From an uncultured Verrucomicrobiota bacterium (GTDB lineage: Bacteria > Verrucomicrobiota > Verrucomicrobiia > Limisphaerales > UBA1319), in contig CAIMWS010000518.1 in assembly GCA_903845125.1 (NCBI GenBank), positions 1 through 36,959 of the forward strand: a DNA stretch of 36,959 nucleotides, given 5' to 3'. Under the pieces are notes generated by a model. It did not search any database. It was not told where the DNA came from and saw only the letters and a list, made by a program, of their open reading frames with translations. The position numbers and the translations under genes are program-made. Shown here in pieces: positions 15,660-23,726 of the stretch (positions within the stretch are counted from its first letter, which is position 1; every line of letters begins with the position of its first letter).

Positions 15660-18600
15660 ATGCGAAAATTAATTCCGGTTTTGCGGGAAGCAGTCCGCCC
15701 GGCTCGCCCGTCGTGGCGCCCGGGGCCTGCCTGCGTGTTGCTTTTGCTGGCCATGCCATGGGCCGCCGCCGCCCAAGTCCCGGTGAACACCCTCCCGATC
15801 CGCATCGGCGCGGACCAGCAGGGCCATAACGTTTTCCGCGGGGAGATGGCGGCCGTGCGGATCTATGAGCGGCCCCTGGCGGCCGAAGAGGTCAAGCGGC
15901 AGGCCGGGGCCAGGCCGGATGCCGCGAGCAGGTTGCCGGGCCTGGTGGCCGAGTGGCTCCCGGGCGGGCTGGAGCCGGGGAAGCCGCTGCCGGGCGGTGG
16001 ACGCCTGGGGCCCGCAACCGCCCAGGGGGCGGTGCAAGCGGCGGTGGTGGAGGGCGTGTCCGGCGGGCGTTTCGCCGGGGGCCATCTGACCATCCCCACG
16101 AGCGGCTTGCCGGCTTTGGATGGCGGCTGCACCGTGGAGGCCTGGATCCGTCCCGCCGGCGGTGCGCCCGGGCGGATTGTGGACAAAATCACCCCGGGCG
16201 GGGTGGATGGTTTCCTGCTGGATCTCCAGCCGGGGAACCAGGTGCGGTTCATCCTGGGCCCGGTGACGGTTACCGGGCGGCAGCCACCCCCCGGCAAATG
16301 GATGCACGTGGCGGCCACCGTGGAGGAGGACAACCGGACTGTTTTGTATGTGGATGGCGCGGATGCCACCGGCGGGACGGTGGAGGAAACGGTGGCATTC
16401 ACCGGGTCCGCACCGGCGCCGGAGAGCCCGCTGGCGCTTTGGTACCGGCGGCCGGCGGCGCGCTGGACGGAGGCCCTGGCGATCGGCAACGGGCGGCTGG
16501 GCGGCATGGTCTGGGGGGGAGTGCGCCGGGAGCGGATCGATCTCAACGAGGACACGCTGTGGTCCGGAGAGCCCTATGACAATATCAATACGAATGGCCT
16601 GGCGGCGCTGCCCGAGATCCGCCGGCTGCTGCTCGCCGGGAAAAACCAGGAGGCGCAGCGGCTCGTGGAGCAAAAGATGAACGGCAAATACAACCAATGT
16701 TACATGCCGCTGGGGGATTTGAGCCTGGAGTTTCCGCTGGCGGGTGCGGTGTCCAATTACCGGCGGGAATTGGACCTGGCGCAGGCCATCGCCCGGGTGG
16801 AGTTTGAGCACGAGGGGACGCTTTACACCCGGGAAATATTCGCCTCCCACCCGGCCCAGGCGATCGTGGTGCGGCTCACGGCGAACCGGCCCGGGCGGAT
16901 TTCCTTCACCGCCGCGCTGGGCAGCCAGCTGCGCCACAGCTGCCAGACAGCCCGGTCCCAGACCGTGCTGAATGAGCCCCAGCCCGGCGCTGGCTCGGCG
17001 TCATCCGGCACGATCACCAACGCCGCCATCGTCATGACCGGCCGTTGCCCGCTGCATGCGGACCCCCACTACGTAGGCAAGCGGGTGATCTATGACGACA
17101 CCCCGGCCGCCCAAGGCATGCGCTTTGAGGCCCAGCTCATGGTCCAGCACACCGGCGGCCGGCTGCGGGTCGCGGCCCAAACCTTGGAAGCGGAAGGGTG
17201 CGACGAGGTGATCCTCCTGCTGGTGGCGGCCACCAGCTTTAATGGCCCGCACCGCAGCCCCAGCCGCGAGGGCCGGAACCCCACGCCGCCGAATACCTCC
17301 TGGCTGCGCCAGAACCAGGGCCGGTCCTACGCGGAGCTGCGCCAGGAACACCTGGCGGATTACCAGCGCTTGTTCCACCGCGTGGAGCTGGACCTGGGCC
17401 GCCCCGCGGATAAGCCCCTGCCGACCAACCAGCGCCTGCGGGCTTATCAACCGGGCCGGGATCCCGCGCTGGCGGCGCTGTATTACCAGTTCGGGCGCTA
17501 CCTGCTGATCGCCTCCTCGCGCCCCGGCACGCAGCCGGCCAACCTGCAGGGCATCTGGAACCACGATATCAATCCGCCATGGTCGGCCAATTGGACGCTT
17601 AACTGCAACGCGCAGATCAATTACTGGCCCGCCGAAACCGGCAACCTGGGCGAATGCCATCTCCCGCTGGTGGACCTGACGCGGGAACTCAGCGTGGACG
17701 GCACCAACATCGCCCGGAACCTCTACGGCGCCCGCGGCTGGATGGCGCACCACAACACCGACCTCTGGCGCCAGGCCGGACCGGTATCCGGGAGCGCCTT
17801 GTGGTCCATCTTCCAGGTGGGCGGCGCCTGGCTGTGCCAGCATGCCTGGGAGCGGTACGCTTACTCCGGGGACGTGGAATACCTGCGCCAGGTGTGGCCG
17901 GTGCTCAAGGGGGCGGCCCGGTTTTTCCTGGACAACCTCATGGAAGAGCCGACGCACCACTGGCTGGTGACCGGCCCGGACACGAATTTCGAGAACACCT
18001 TCCGCAAGCCGGACGGCACGACGGGCTGCACCTGCCTGGGCCCCACCGCCAGCATGGAGATGGTGCGGGAACTGTTCCAGAATTGCCTCCAGGCCAGCCT
18101 CCTGCTGAACGAGGATGCGGATTTGCGGGCCGAACTGCAAAAGGCGCTGCCGCGGCTGCCGCCGCTGCAGATCAGCCCCACCACCGGCGAGCTGCAGGAG
18201 TGGGTGGAGGACTGGGCGCGCACGGCGGAGTGCCAGGTGCTCTCCAGCTGGGGCGCGGTGTGCAGCGCGCAAATCACCCCGCGCGGCACGCCCGCCATGG
18301 CGGCGGCCCTGCGCCAGATCTTCGACCAGGGCCGGTGGTGGGAGCGCGGGCAGCTGGGCAGCTGGCAGGGGGCCTTCCAGGCGAACGTCTATGCCCGGCT
18401 GGGCGACGGCGGCACCGCGCTGGCTGTGCTCGAAAAACATATCCAGCGCTGCGCCAACCCGAACCTCACGGCGATGTTCCCCGGCCATTGCGAATGGCAG
18501 ACGGATGGCAACTTCGGCCTCGCCGCGGCGGTGGGGGAGATGCTGCTCCAAAGCCACGAAACCATCGGCGAGGCCACGGCCGCGCCGCGCGAATACCTGC

Positions 18601-18827
18601 TGCACCTGCTGCCCGCCCGGCCGGAGGCCTGGGCCACGGGCCACGTCAAGGGCCTGCGGGCGCGCGGGGGGTTCGAGGTGGACCTGGCCTGGAGCCAGGG
18701 CCGGCTGGCGGAGGCCCGCATCCGGAGCCTCCAGGGCGCGCCCTGCACGGTCCGCTACGGGCAAAAAACCATCCGCCTGGCCATCCCCCGCGGGGCGGTT
18801 CACGGGCTGCCCGGCAGTCTGTTTTAG
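15660..18827 (+). CDS. GH95 family alpha-L-fucosidase-like glycoside hydrolase with LamG region
   Basis: A 1055-residue exported enzyme. ATG 15660 opens a signal peptide (basic start, then CVLLLLAMPWAAAAQ). A concanavalin/LamG-like region occupies residues ~40-255. The GH95 catalytic module follows from ~260 (LWYRRPAARWTEALAIGNG, then LNEDTLWSG). Key residues fit the family: the Asn pair N648/N650 in NCNAQINYWPAE, the general-acid candidate E778 in FENTF, and D949 in TDGNFGLAAAVGEM. The NLQGIWN signature precedes N648. Family enzymes release terminal alpha-1,2-L-fucose (or related L-galactose) by inversion, so the likely substrates are fucosylated plant or algal glycans; the exact sugar is inferred. 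The hybrid histidine kinase follows on the same strand after 129 bp. An HTH regulator lies divergently upstream. Confidence 0.9.
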   Translation: MRKLIPVLREAVRPARPSWRPGPACVLLLLAMPWAAAAQVPVNTLPIRIGADQQGHNVFRGEMAAVRIYERPLAAEEVKRQAGARPDAASRLPGLVAEWLPGGLEPGKPLPGGGRLGPATAQGAVQAAVVEGVSGGRFAGGHLTIPTSGLPALDGGCTVEAWIRPAGGAPGRIVDKITPGGVDGFLLDLQPGNQVRFILGPVTVTGRQPPPGKWMHVAATVEEDNRTVLYVDGADATGGTVEETVAFTGSAPAPESPLALWYRRPAARWTEALAIGNGRLGGMVWGGVRRERIDLNEDTLWSGEPYDNINTNGLAALPEIRRLLLAGKNQEAQRLVEQKMNGKYNQCYMPLGDLSLEFPLAGAVSNYRRELDLAQAIARVEFEHEGTLYTREIFASHPAQAIVVRLTANRPGRISFTAALGSQLRHSCQTARSQTVLNEPQPGAGSASSGTITNAAIVMTGRCPLHADPHYVGKRVIYDDTPAAQGMRFEAQLMVQHTGGRLRVAAQTLEAEGCDEVILLLVAATSFNGPHRSPSREGRNPTPPNTSWLRQNQGRSYAELRQEHLADYQRLFHRVELDLGRPADKPLPTNQRLRAYQPGRDPALAALYYQFGRYLLIASSRPGTQPANLQGIWNHDINPPWSANWTLNCNAQINYWPAETGNLGECHLPLVDLTRELSVDGTNIARNLYGARGWMAHHNTDLWRQAGPVSGSALWSIFQVGGAWLCQHAWERYAYSGDVEYLRQVWPVLKGAARFFLDNLMEEPTHHWLVTGPDTNFENTFRKPDGTTGCTCLGPTASMEMVRELFQNCLQASLLLNEDADLRAELQKALPRLPPLQISPTTGELQEWVEDWARTAECQVLSSWGAVCSAQITPRGTPAMAAALRQIFDQGRWWERGQLGSWQGAFQANVYARLGDGGTALAVLEKHIQRCANPNLTAMFPGHCEWQTDGNFGLAAAVGEMLLQSHETIGEATAAPREYLLHLLPARPEAWATGHVKGLRARGGFEVDLAWSQGRLAEARIRSLQGAPCTVRYGQKTIRLAIPRGAVHGLPGSLF

Positions 18828-18861
18828 GGGCCGGCACCAGGCCGGGCGCAGCCGTGAGAAG

Positions 18862-18879
18862 GCGCCTATGGGGAGGCGC
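18862..18879 (+). terminator. Possible weak hairpin behind the GH95 gene
   Basis: A perfect 6-bp GC-rich stem (GCGCCT/AGGCGC) with a 6-nt loop lies 35 bp after the GH95 stop. There is no T-run, so any termination would be weak or Rho-dependent. The downstream kinase starts at 18957. Confidence 0.3.
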
Positions 18880-18956
18880 GGCGCCGGCCTGGACGCGGGA
18901 TTTAAGCCAGGCACTTAAAGCTGGCGGTGGCGGGTGATTCGCGGCATAATCCGCCC

Positions 18957-21602
18957 ATGCCTGCGCGCAATTCACTCCGGCGCACCCTGCTGGCGGCGCT
19001 CCTGCCCGCCGTGGCCTGCCTTTTGCAATGGTTTTGCTGGCCGGCCTTCAAGCCGTTTGTTTGGTTTCTTTTTTACCCGGCGGTATTCTTCAGTTCGCGC
19101 CTCGGCGGGCTGCGCGGGGGGTTGCTGGCGACGGCAGTTTCCATCGTGCTGGCCATCTATGTCTTCATCCCGCCCCAGTTTTCCTTCCAGGTGGAAAACC
19201 CGTCCAACCTCTATTCCGTGGCGGCGTTTATGGTCATGGGCCTGTTGTTCAGCCTCACCCACGAAGGACTGCGCCAGGCGCAGGAAAAAATCCAGGTGCT
19301 TTACGACCAAACCCGGGAGCTGGATGCGCTCAAGTCGCAGCTGTTCGCCAATGTCAGCCATGAGCTGCGCACGCCGCTGACGCTGATCCTGGGCCCGGTG
19401 GCCCGGCAGCTGGCCAAAGACAACCTGCCGGAGGAAACCCGGCGGGACCTGGAGGTGGCGGAACGGAATGCCCGGCTGCTGTACCGCCACGTGAATGACC
19501 TGCTGGACGTGGCCAAAGTGGAAGCCGGGCGCATGGCCATGGATTATTCGCGGGCGGACCTGGCCGGGCTCGTGCGGTTCGCGGCCTCCCATTTCGAGGC
19601 GCTGGCCGGGGAAAAACAGATCCGTTTGGCGATCGAGGCTCCCGGGCAGCTCCCGGCGGAGGTGGATACCGCCAAATTCCAGCGGATTCTCTTCAACCTG
19701 CTTTCCAATGCGTTCAAATTCACCCCCCAGGGCGGGGAGGTGAAGGTGGCCCTGCGCGCCGAGGGTTCCCAGGCCATCTGCGAGGTGTTCGACACCGGGC
19801 CGGGCATTCCGGAGGCGCTGCGGGAAGCCGTGTTTGAAAGGTTCCGGCAGCTGGATGGGGGGCCGACCCGGGAGCATGGGGGCACCGGCCTGGGGCTGGC
19901 CATCGTCCAGGAATTCACCCGGCTGCACCAGGGCACAGCCGTGGCGGGTGCGGCCCCGGGTGGCGGGGCGCGGTTCACGGTGGCGCTGCCGCTGACGGCG
20001 CCGGCGGGCACACTCATCCATGCCCGGGCGGACCGGCTGGAGCCCCTGATCGAGCGGCAGGTGGTGGACGAGTTGCGCCCGGCGGCGGGGGCCCCAACGG
20101 CCTCCAACGCAGCGCCGGAGACGGCGCCCCTGGTATTGGTGGTGGAGGACAATCCGGAAATGGCTGCCTTCCTGGCGCAGGCCCTGGGCCGGCGCTACCG
20201 GGTGGCCATCGCCCGCAATGGAGCGGAGGGACTGGCCCTGGCCCTGGCCCGGAAGCCGGATTTGGTGGTCAGTGATATCATGATGCCGGAGATGACCGGG
20301 GACCAGCTGGTGCGCGAGCTGCGGTCCCGGGCGGAGACGCGCGAGCTGCCGGTGCTGATGCTGACCGCCAAGGCGGACGACGCCTTGCGGATTGCCATGC
20401 TCCAGGAAGGGGTGCGGGATTACATCCAGAAGCCGTTTGCCGAGGCGGAATTGCTGGCCAAGGTGGAAGGGTGTCTGGCGGAACGCCGGCGGAACGTGGA
20501 GGTTTTACGGGAAAGCGAAAGCAACCTGCGCGCGCTCCTGGAGGCGGCCACGGAATCGGTGTTCATGATGGATTTGAATGGCCAGGTGCTGGCGTTCAAT
20601 TCGACCCTGGCGCGGCGGCTCGGCCGCCGCCCGGAGGAACTGCTCGGGAGTAACATTTACGATTTTCTGCCGGCCGGTTTGGCAGCGTCCCGGCGGGCGC
20701 AGGCGCAGCAGGTGGTGGACACCAGGCAGCCCGTCAGCTTTGAGGATGTGCGCGACGGGATGCACATGGAGCATTCCCTCTGCCCGATCCTGGATGGCCA
20801 GGGCCGGGTCACCCGGGTGGCTATCTTTGGCCGGGACGTCACCGGGCGCGCGCGGATGGAAGCCGAGCGGCAGGAAAGGTATGAACAGGCCGCGCGCGAG
20901 GCCCAGATCCGCGCCGATCTCCTGAACGAAGTGAACCATCGCGTTAAAAACAACCTGGTCAGCATCCAGGGGATCCTGCGCATGGAGCGCGGGCAAAGCC
21001 TGCCAGCGGGGCGGGATCCACGGGCCGTTTTGGCCAGCGTGGAGGAGCGCATCTCGGGCATGGTGACGGTGCATGAGATGCTGACCAAATCCCACTGGCA
21101 GGGGCTCCCGTTGGGGCAGCTGGCCCGCCGGATCCTGGCGGGAGCGGTGGCCGCCGCCGCGATGCCAACCACCACCGGAATGGCCTTTGAGCCAGCGGAA
21201 GCGCAGCAGGTCATCGTGTCGGCGCGCCAGGCCACAGTCCTGGCCCTCATCCTCAATGAACTGACCACCAATAGCGTTAAACACGGATTCCCCGGACGCC
21301 AGTCGGGGCATATCCAAGTCCTGATCGCCACCGCCCCGGCGGCGGATGGCGCCCTAACGCTCACGCTCACCTACCACGATAATGGAGCCGGCTGGCCGGC
21401 TGAAGTGCTGGCCGGCCAGCGGGAAGGGGTGGGCTTGAAGCTCATCCGCGGCACGCTGCGCAGCCAGCCGCTGGGCCGCCTGGAACTGGCCAACGAAAAC
21501 GGCGCCCGGACCACCATCGGTTTCAAGCTGGCGCCGGCCACCGACCCGGTCGCAGGGCCGCCGCGCGTCCCGGATCGAGCCGGAGCGGCCGGGAGTCCTT
21601 GA
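18957..21602 (+). CDS. Hybrid sensor histidine kinase with two kinase cores
   Basis: An 881-residue membrane protein. ATG 18957 is preferred over GTG 18927 because it gives a short basic start before the helices. Domains in order: 3-4 membrane helices at ~10-100 in a KdpD-like DUF4118 arrangement; HisKA with phospho-acceptor H135 (ANVSHELRTPL); HATPase with LLSNAFKFTPQ, DTGPGIP and GTGLGLAIV; a receiver domain with phospho-acceptor D440 (SDIMMPEMTG) and Lys in QKPF; a PAS domain at ~520-635; and a second kinase core of the HisKA_2 type with H661 (NEVNHRVKNNL), followed by its own HATPase (LNELTTNSVKHGF, DNGAGW). Both cores look complete. No DNA-binding output domain or separate response regulator is adjacent. 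A role in controlling the GH95 gene is only positional inference. Confidence 0.9.
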   Translation: MPARNSLRRTLLAALLPAVACLLQWFCWPAFKPFVWFLFYPAVFFSSRLGGLRGGLLATAVSIVLAIYVFIPPQFSFQVENPSNLYSVAAFMVMGLLFSLTHEGLRQAQEKIQVLYDQTRELDALKSQLFANVSHELRTPLTLILGPVARQLAKDNLPEETRRDLEVAERNARLLYRHVNDLLDVAKVEAGRMAMDYSRADLAGLVRFAASHFEALAGEKQIRLAIEAPGQLPAEVDTAKFQRILFNLLSNAFKFTPQGGEVKVALRAEGSQAICEVFDTGPGIPEALREAVFERFRQLDGGPTREHGGTGLGLAIVQEFTRLHQGTAVAGAAPGGGARFTVALPLTAPAGTLIHARADRLEPLIERQVVDELRPAAGAPTASNAAPETAPLVLVVEDNPEMAAFLAQALGRRYRVAIARNGAEGLALALARKPDLVVSDIMMPEMTGDQLVRELRSRAETRELPVLMLTAKADDALRIAMLQEGVRDYIQKPFAEAELLAKVEGCLAERRRNVEVLRESESNLRALLEAATESVFMMDLNGQVLAFNSTLARRLGRRPEELLGSNIYDFLPAGLAASRRAQAQQVVDTRQPVSFEDVRDGMHMEHSLCPILDGQGRVTRVAIFGRDVTGRARMEAERQERYEQAAREAQIRADLLNEVNHRVKNNLVSIQGILRMERGQSLPAGRDPRAVLASVEERISGMVTVHEMLTKSHWQGLPLGQLARRILAGAVAAAAMPTTTGMAFEPAEAQQVIVSARQATVLALILNELTTNSVKHGFPGRQSGHIQVLIATAPAADGALTLTLTYHDNGAGWPAEVLAGQREGVGLKLIRGTLRSQPLGRLELANENGARTTIGFKLAPATDPVAGPPRVPDRAGAAGSP

Positions 21603-21786
21603 ACTTCAAAACCCGGTGCCAGCGGGCCGGGGCCGGATTTCAAATTTGGAATTTGAGATGTAGCACCCGGCGCGGCTGCGCTGGCGGCAAGCCGATTTAC
21701 AATAATCCCCATCCCCGTTGCCGGCGGTGGTTGGCTGAATCAGTTGGCGGAATGGCTCGCGGGGGCTATGTTCGTTGAAAAAACGT
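21603..21786. other. Short spacer with AT-rich palindrome
   Basis: Contains TCAAATT-TGG-AATTTGA at 21640-21656, a perfect 7-bp inverted repeat in an otherwise GC-rich spacer. The wording (atttcaaatttggaatttga) is like short dispersed intergenic repeats often seen in verrucomicrobial genomes, but only one copy was found here. No gene seen. Confidence 0.35.
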
Positions 21787-22362
21787 ATGGCCCTGACACC
21801 CTCAACGATGTTGCCGCTGGGAACCCCGGCGCCGGATTTCAGCCTGCCGGATACCGGCGGGAAAATGGTCACCCTGAATGACTTCAAGGACGCTCCAGCC
21901 CTGGTGGTGGTGTTCCTGTGCAACCATTGCCCGTATGTGCAGCATCTCCGGGACGGGCTGGCCCGGCTGGCGCGGGACCTGCAGCAGCAGCAGGTGGCCC
22001 TGGTGGGCATCAATGCCAATGATGCGCTCCGCTACCCGGCCGATGCGCCCGCCCGGATGCGCCAGGAAAGCCTCGCCGCCGGCTACACCTTCCCCTATTT
22101 ATACGATGAATCCCAGGAGGTGGCCAAGGCGTACCGGGCCGCCTGCACCCCCGAATTTTTCCTGTTCGACGCGCAGCGCCGGCTGGTTTACCGGGGGCAG
22201 ATGGATGACAGCCGGCCGGGGAACGGGCTCCCAGTGACGGGCCGGGATTTGCGCGCCGCGGTCGCAGCCGTGCTCGCCGGCCAGCCGGTGGCCCAACTTC
22301 AGAAGCCGGGCCTCGGCTGCAACATCAAATGGAAGCCGGGCAACGAGCCGGATTATCGGTAA
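21787..22362 (+). CDS. Thioredoxin-like (AhpC/TSA-family) protein
   Basis: A 191-residue thioredoxin-fold protein. It has the PDFSLPDTGGKMVTL entry of peroxiredoxin/TlpA-like proteins, a CxxC redox motif CNHCPYV (C45, C48), INANDALRYPAD, and AACTPEFFLFD with a further conserved Cys before the cis-Pro region. Family members are thiol-disulfide oxidoreductases or hydroperoxide reductases; the substrate cannot be deduced. There is no signal peptide, so it is probably cytoplasmic. ATG 21787 is chosen; a TTG at 21775 (adding MKKR) is a possible alternative. It ends near the convergent minus-strand block. The GLGCNIKWKPGN ending is characteristic of this thioredoxin subfamily. Confidence 0.85.
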   Translation: MALTPSTMLPLGTPAPDFSLPDTGGKMVTLNDFKDAPALVVVFLCNHCPYVQHLRDGLARLARDLQQQQVALVGINANDALRYPADAPARMRQESLAAGYTFPYLYDESQEVAKAYRAACTPEFFLFDAQRRLVYRGQMDDSRPGNGLPVTGRDLRAAVAAVLAGQPVAQLQKPGLGCNIKWKPGNEPDYR

Positions 22363-22433
22363 GCGGTTTTCCGGTTCCGGTTGGCTGGGCGACGGTCAAG
22401 GGCGGGGCCTGCGGGGCAGTGGATCGAGCCGGT

Positions 22434-22835
22434 TCACCGCCCCACTTCCCGGGCCGCGACGTAGGCCTTGCGCGCCCAGAACTCCAGATCCACCTGGGGC
22501 CAATCATCCCGGAAGAGAGTAAACGAAATCCATTCGCCGCCGCATTCAGGATACACCGCGCCCCCGCAAACCAGGGCGCGGGCCTTCATTCGTTCATCCA
22601 AACGGAACCCGATGGTGCCGGCCCCGGCGGCCCAGGCAAAGATGATGCCCAGCGTGGAAGCAGCCACAAAACGGTATTGCTGCCAATCCGGACAGAATAC
22701 CTGGACATCCCCCAAAGGCTTCAAGGCCGTCCGCAAGGCCTGCGCCACATCCGAGTGCGCCGACAAACCAGCCAGGTGGCCAAGCACCTGCTGATTGATG
22801 GGGGCCTGCAGCCCGGCGGGGATATGGGGGGTCAT
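22434..22835 (-). CDS. Small protein of unknown function
   Basis: A 133-residue protein that I do not recognise. ATG 22835 lies 24 bp behind the stop of the pseudopilin gene on the same strand, so the two are probably co-transcribed. The sequence reads as a soluble globular protein, with alternating hydrophobic and charged helices and a C-terminal stretch rich in aromatic and acidic residues (GGEWISFTLFRDDWPQ, VDLEFWARKAYV). A short hydrophobic run (STLGIIFAWAAGAGTIGF) is interior and not clearly membrane-spanning. Two cysteines (ALVCGGAVYPECGG) could form a disulfide or bind metal. It could be a partner of the pseudopilin, by position only. Confidence 0.65.
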   Translation of the reverse strand: MTPHIPAGLQAPINQQVLGHLAGLSAHSDVAQALRTALKPLGDVQVFCPDWQQYRFVAASTLGIIFAWAAGAGTIGFRLDERMKARALVCGGAVYPECGGEWISFTLFRDDWPQVDLEFWARKAYVAAREVGR

Positions 22836-22858
22836 GCCGGGACTCTTTGCAACGGGGG

Positions 22859-23614
22859 TCACCACCAGGTATAGGAGGGATCGGGGGCCGGGCCGGAGTA
22901 GTTCCAGTTGTAAGCTTCCTTGGGGAAGGAGAAAAACTCGGTATGGCCATCCCCGAACAGGATGTTCATGCGGTACTGCCCTTTGTAATTGTGCCACTGG
23001 CTCCAGGGATCGTTTTTGTCGCGGTCGGCCCACCACAGCCAGTCGCCCTCGATGATCTTATTGGTGGGCCGCCGGGCCACCTCGGTCATCTTCATCGGCA
23101 AGGCTTGGGGGGTGCCCTTGGCTTCCGGCCGGGAATCGCCGGTGACATGTTTCACCCGCAAAGTCTCCACGCCCCAGACGGCGAGGTAGCTGTTGCCCCA
23201 GCCAGCGTAACAGCTATTAATGCCTTTGGGGAACTGGCTTTTCCAAAGGGAATCGCCCTTGTCTCCCGGGCAGTGGAAGGATTCCGGATTGCTGACGTAC
23301 TTGTTCAGCGGGCGGCGCGACATGGGCACCTGGCCCCCGTGCAAAGTCATCACGCCGGTATTGCCGCCCCAGGCGGCCCAATCCTCGTAAACCGGGAAGT
23401 ACTCGTTGTTGTCCGAGCTGTACATGTGGAACCCCAAGGCAAGCTGCTTGTGGTTGGCGTTGCACTTGACGCGGATGGTCTTCTGCTTGGCGCGGGCGAG
23501 CGCCGGGATCATCATGCTGGCCAGGATGGCGATGATGGCAATGACTACCAGCAACTCGATCAGCGTGAACGCCTCCCTTTTAAAAAATGCGGTGACGCGC
23601 TTCATATAAGGCAT
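22859..23614 (-). CDS. Type II/IV pseudopilin
   Basis: A 251-residue protein with a short basic leader and a prepilin site A15|F16 ([19 protein letters not shown]), Glu at +5 (E20). Ala in place of the usual Gly at -1 is tolerated by some prepilin peptidases. After the membrane helix comes a family-typical region: CNANHKQLALGFHMYSSDN, CPGDKGDSLWK and a C-terminal LFGDGHTEFF. The spacing between its last His and DG is longer than the classic nine residues. The protein would be inserted in the inner membrane and assembled into a short pseudopilus; many verrucomicrobial genomes carry dozens of such genes with unknown individual roles. It follows the lamin-tail/CotH gene by 112 bp. ATG 23614 is used; ATG 23605 is an alternative. 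Confidence 0.9.
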   Translation of the reverse strand: MPYMKRVTAFFKREAFTLIELLVVIAIIAILASMMIPALARAKQKTIRVKCNANHKQLALGFHMYSSDNNEYFPVYEDWAAWGGNTGVMTLHGGQVPMSRRPLNKYVSNPESFHCPGDKGDSLWKSQFPKGINSCYAGWGNSYLAVWGVETLRVKHVTGDSRPEAKGTPQALPMKMTEVARRPTNKIIEGDWLWWADRDKNDPWSQWHNYKGQYRMNILFGDGHTEFFSFPKEAYNWNYSGPAPDPSYTWW

Positions 23615-23666
23615 GTTGTGTGATTTCTCGTTGCCAGCAATCTAATCTCCACCCGGCCGGAGTCAA

Positions 23667-23698
23667 GGTTCAAATCGCGACAGGTTCAAATCGAGACC
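23667..23698 (-). repeat. Tandem 16-bp repeat before the pseudopilin gene
   Basis: Two adjacent 16-bp units, GGTTCAAATCGCGACA and GGTTCAAATCGAGACC (plus-strand reading), differ at two positions. They lie 53-84 bp upstream of the pseudopilin start at 23614, between it and the CotH gene. The position suits an activator binding site. Only two units are present. Confidence 0.5.
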
Positions 23699-23726
23699 GC
23701 GCGCCGGCGGCGTATGGCTGGCAAAT

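Noticed and set aside
17001-18914. 637-codon open frame antisense to the GH95 gene
   Set aside because: Shadow frame; the GH95 catalytic motifs on the plus strand are unambiguous.
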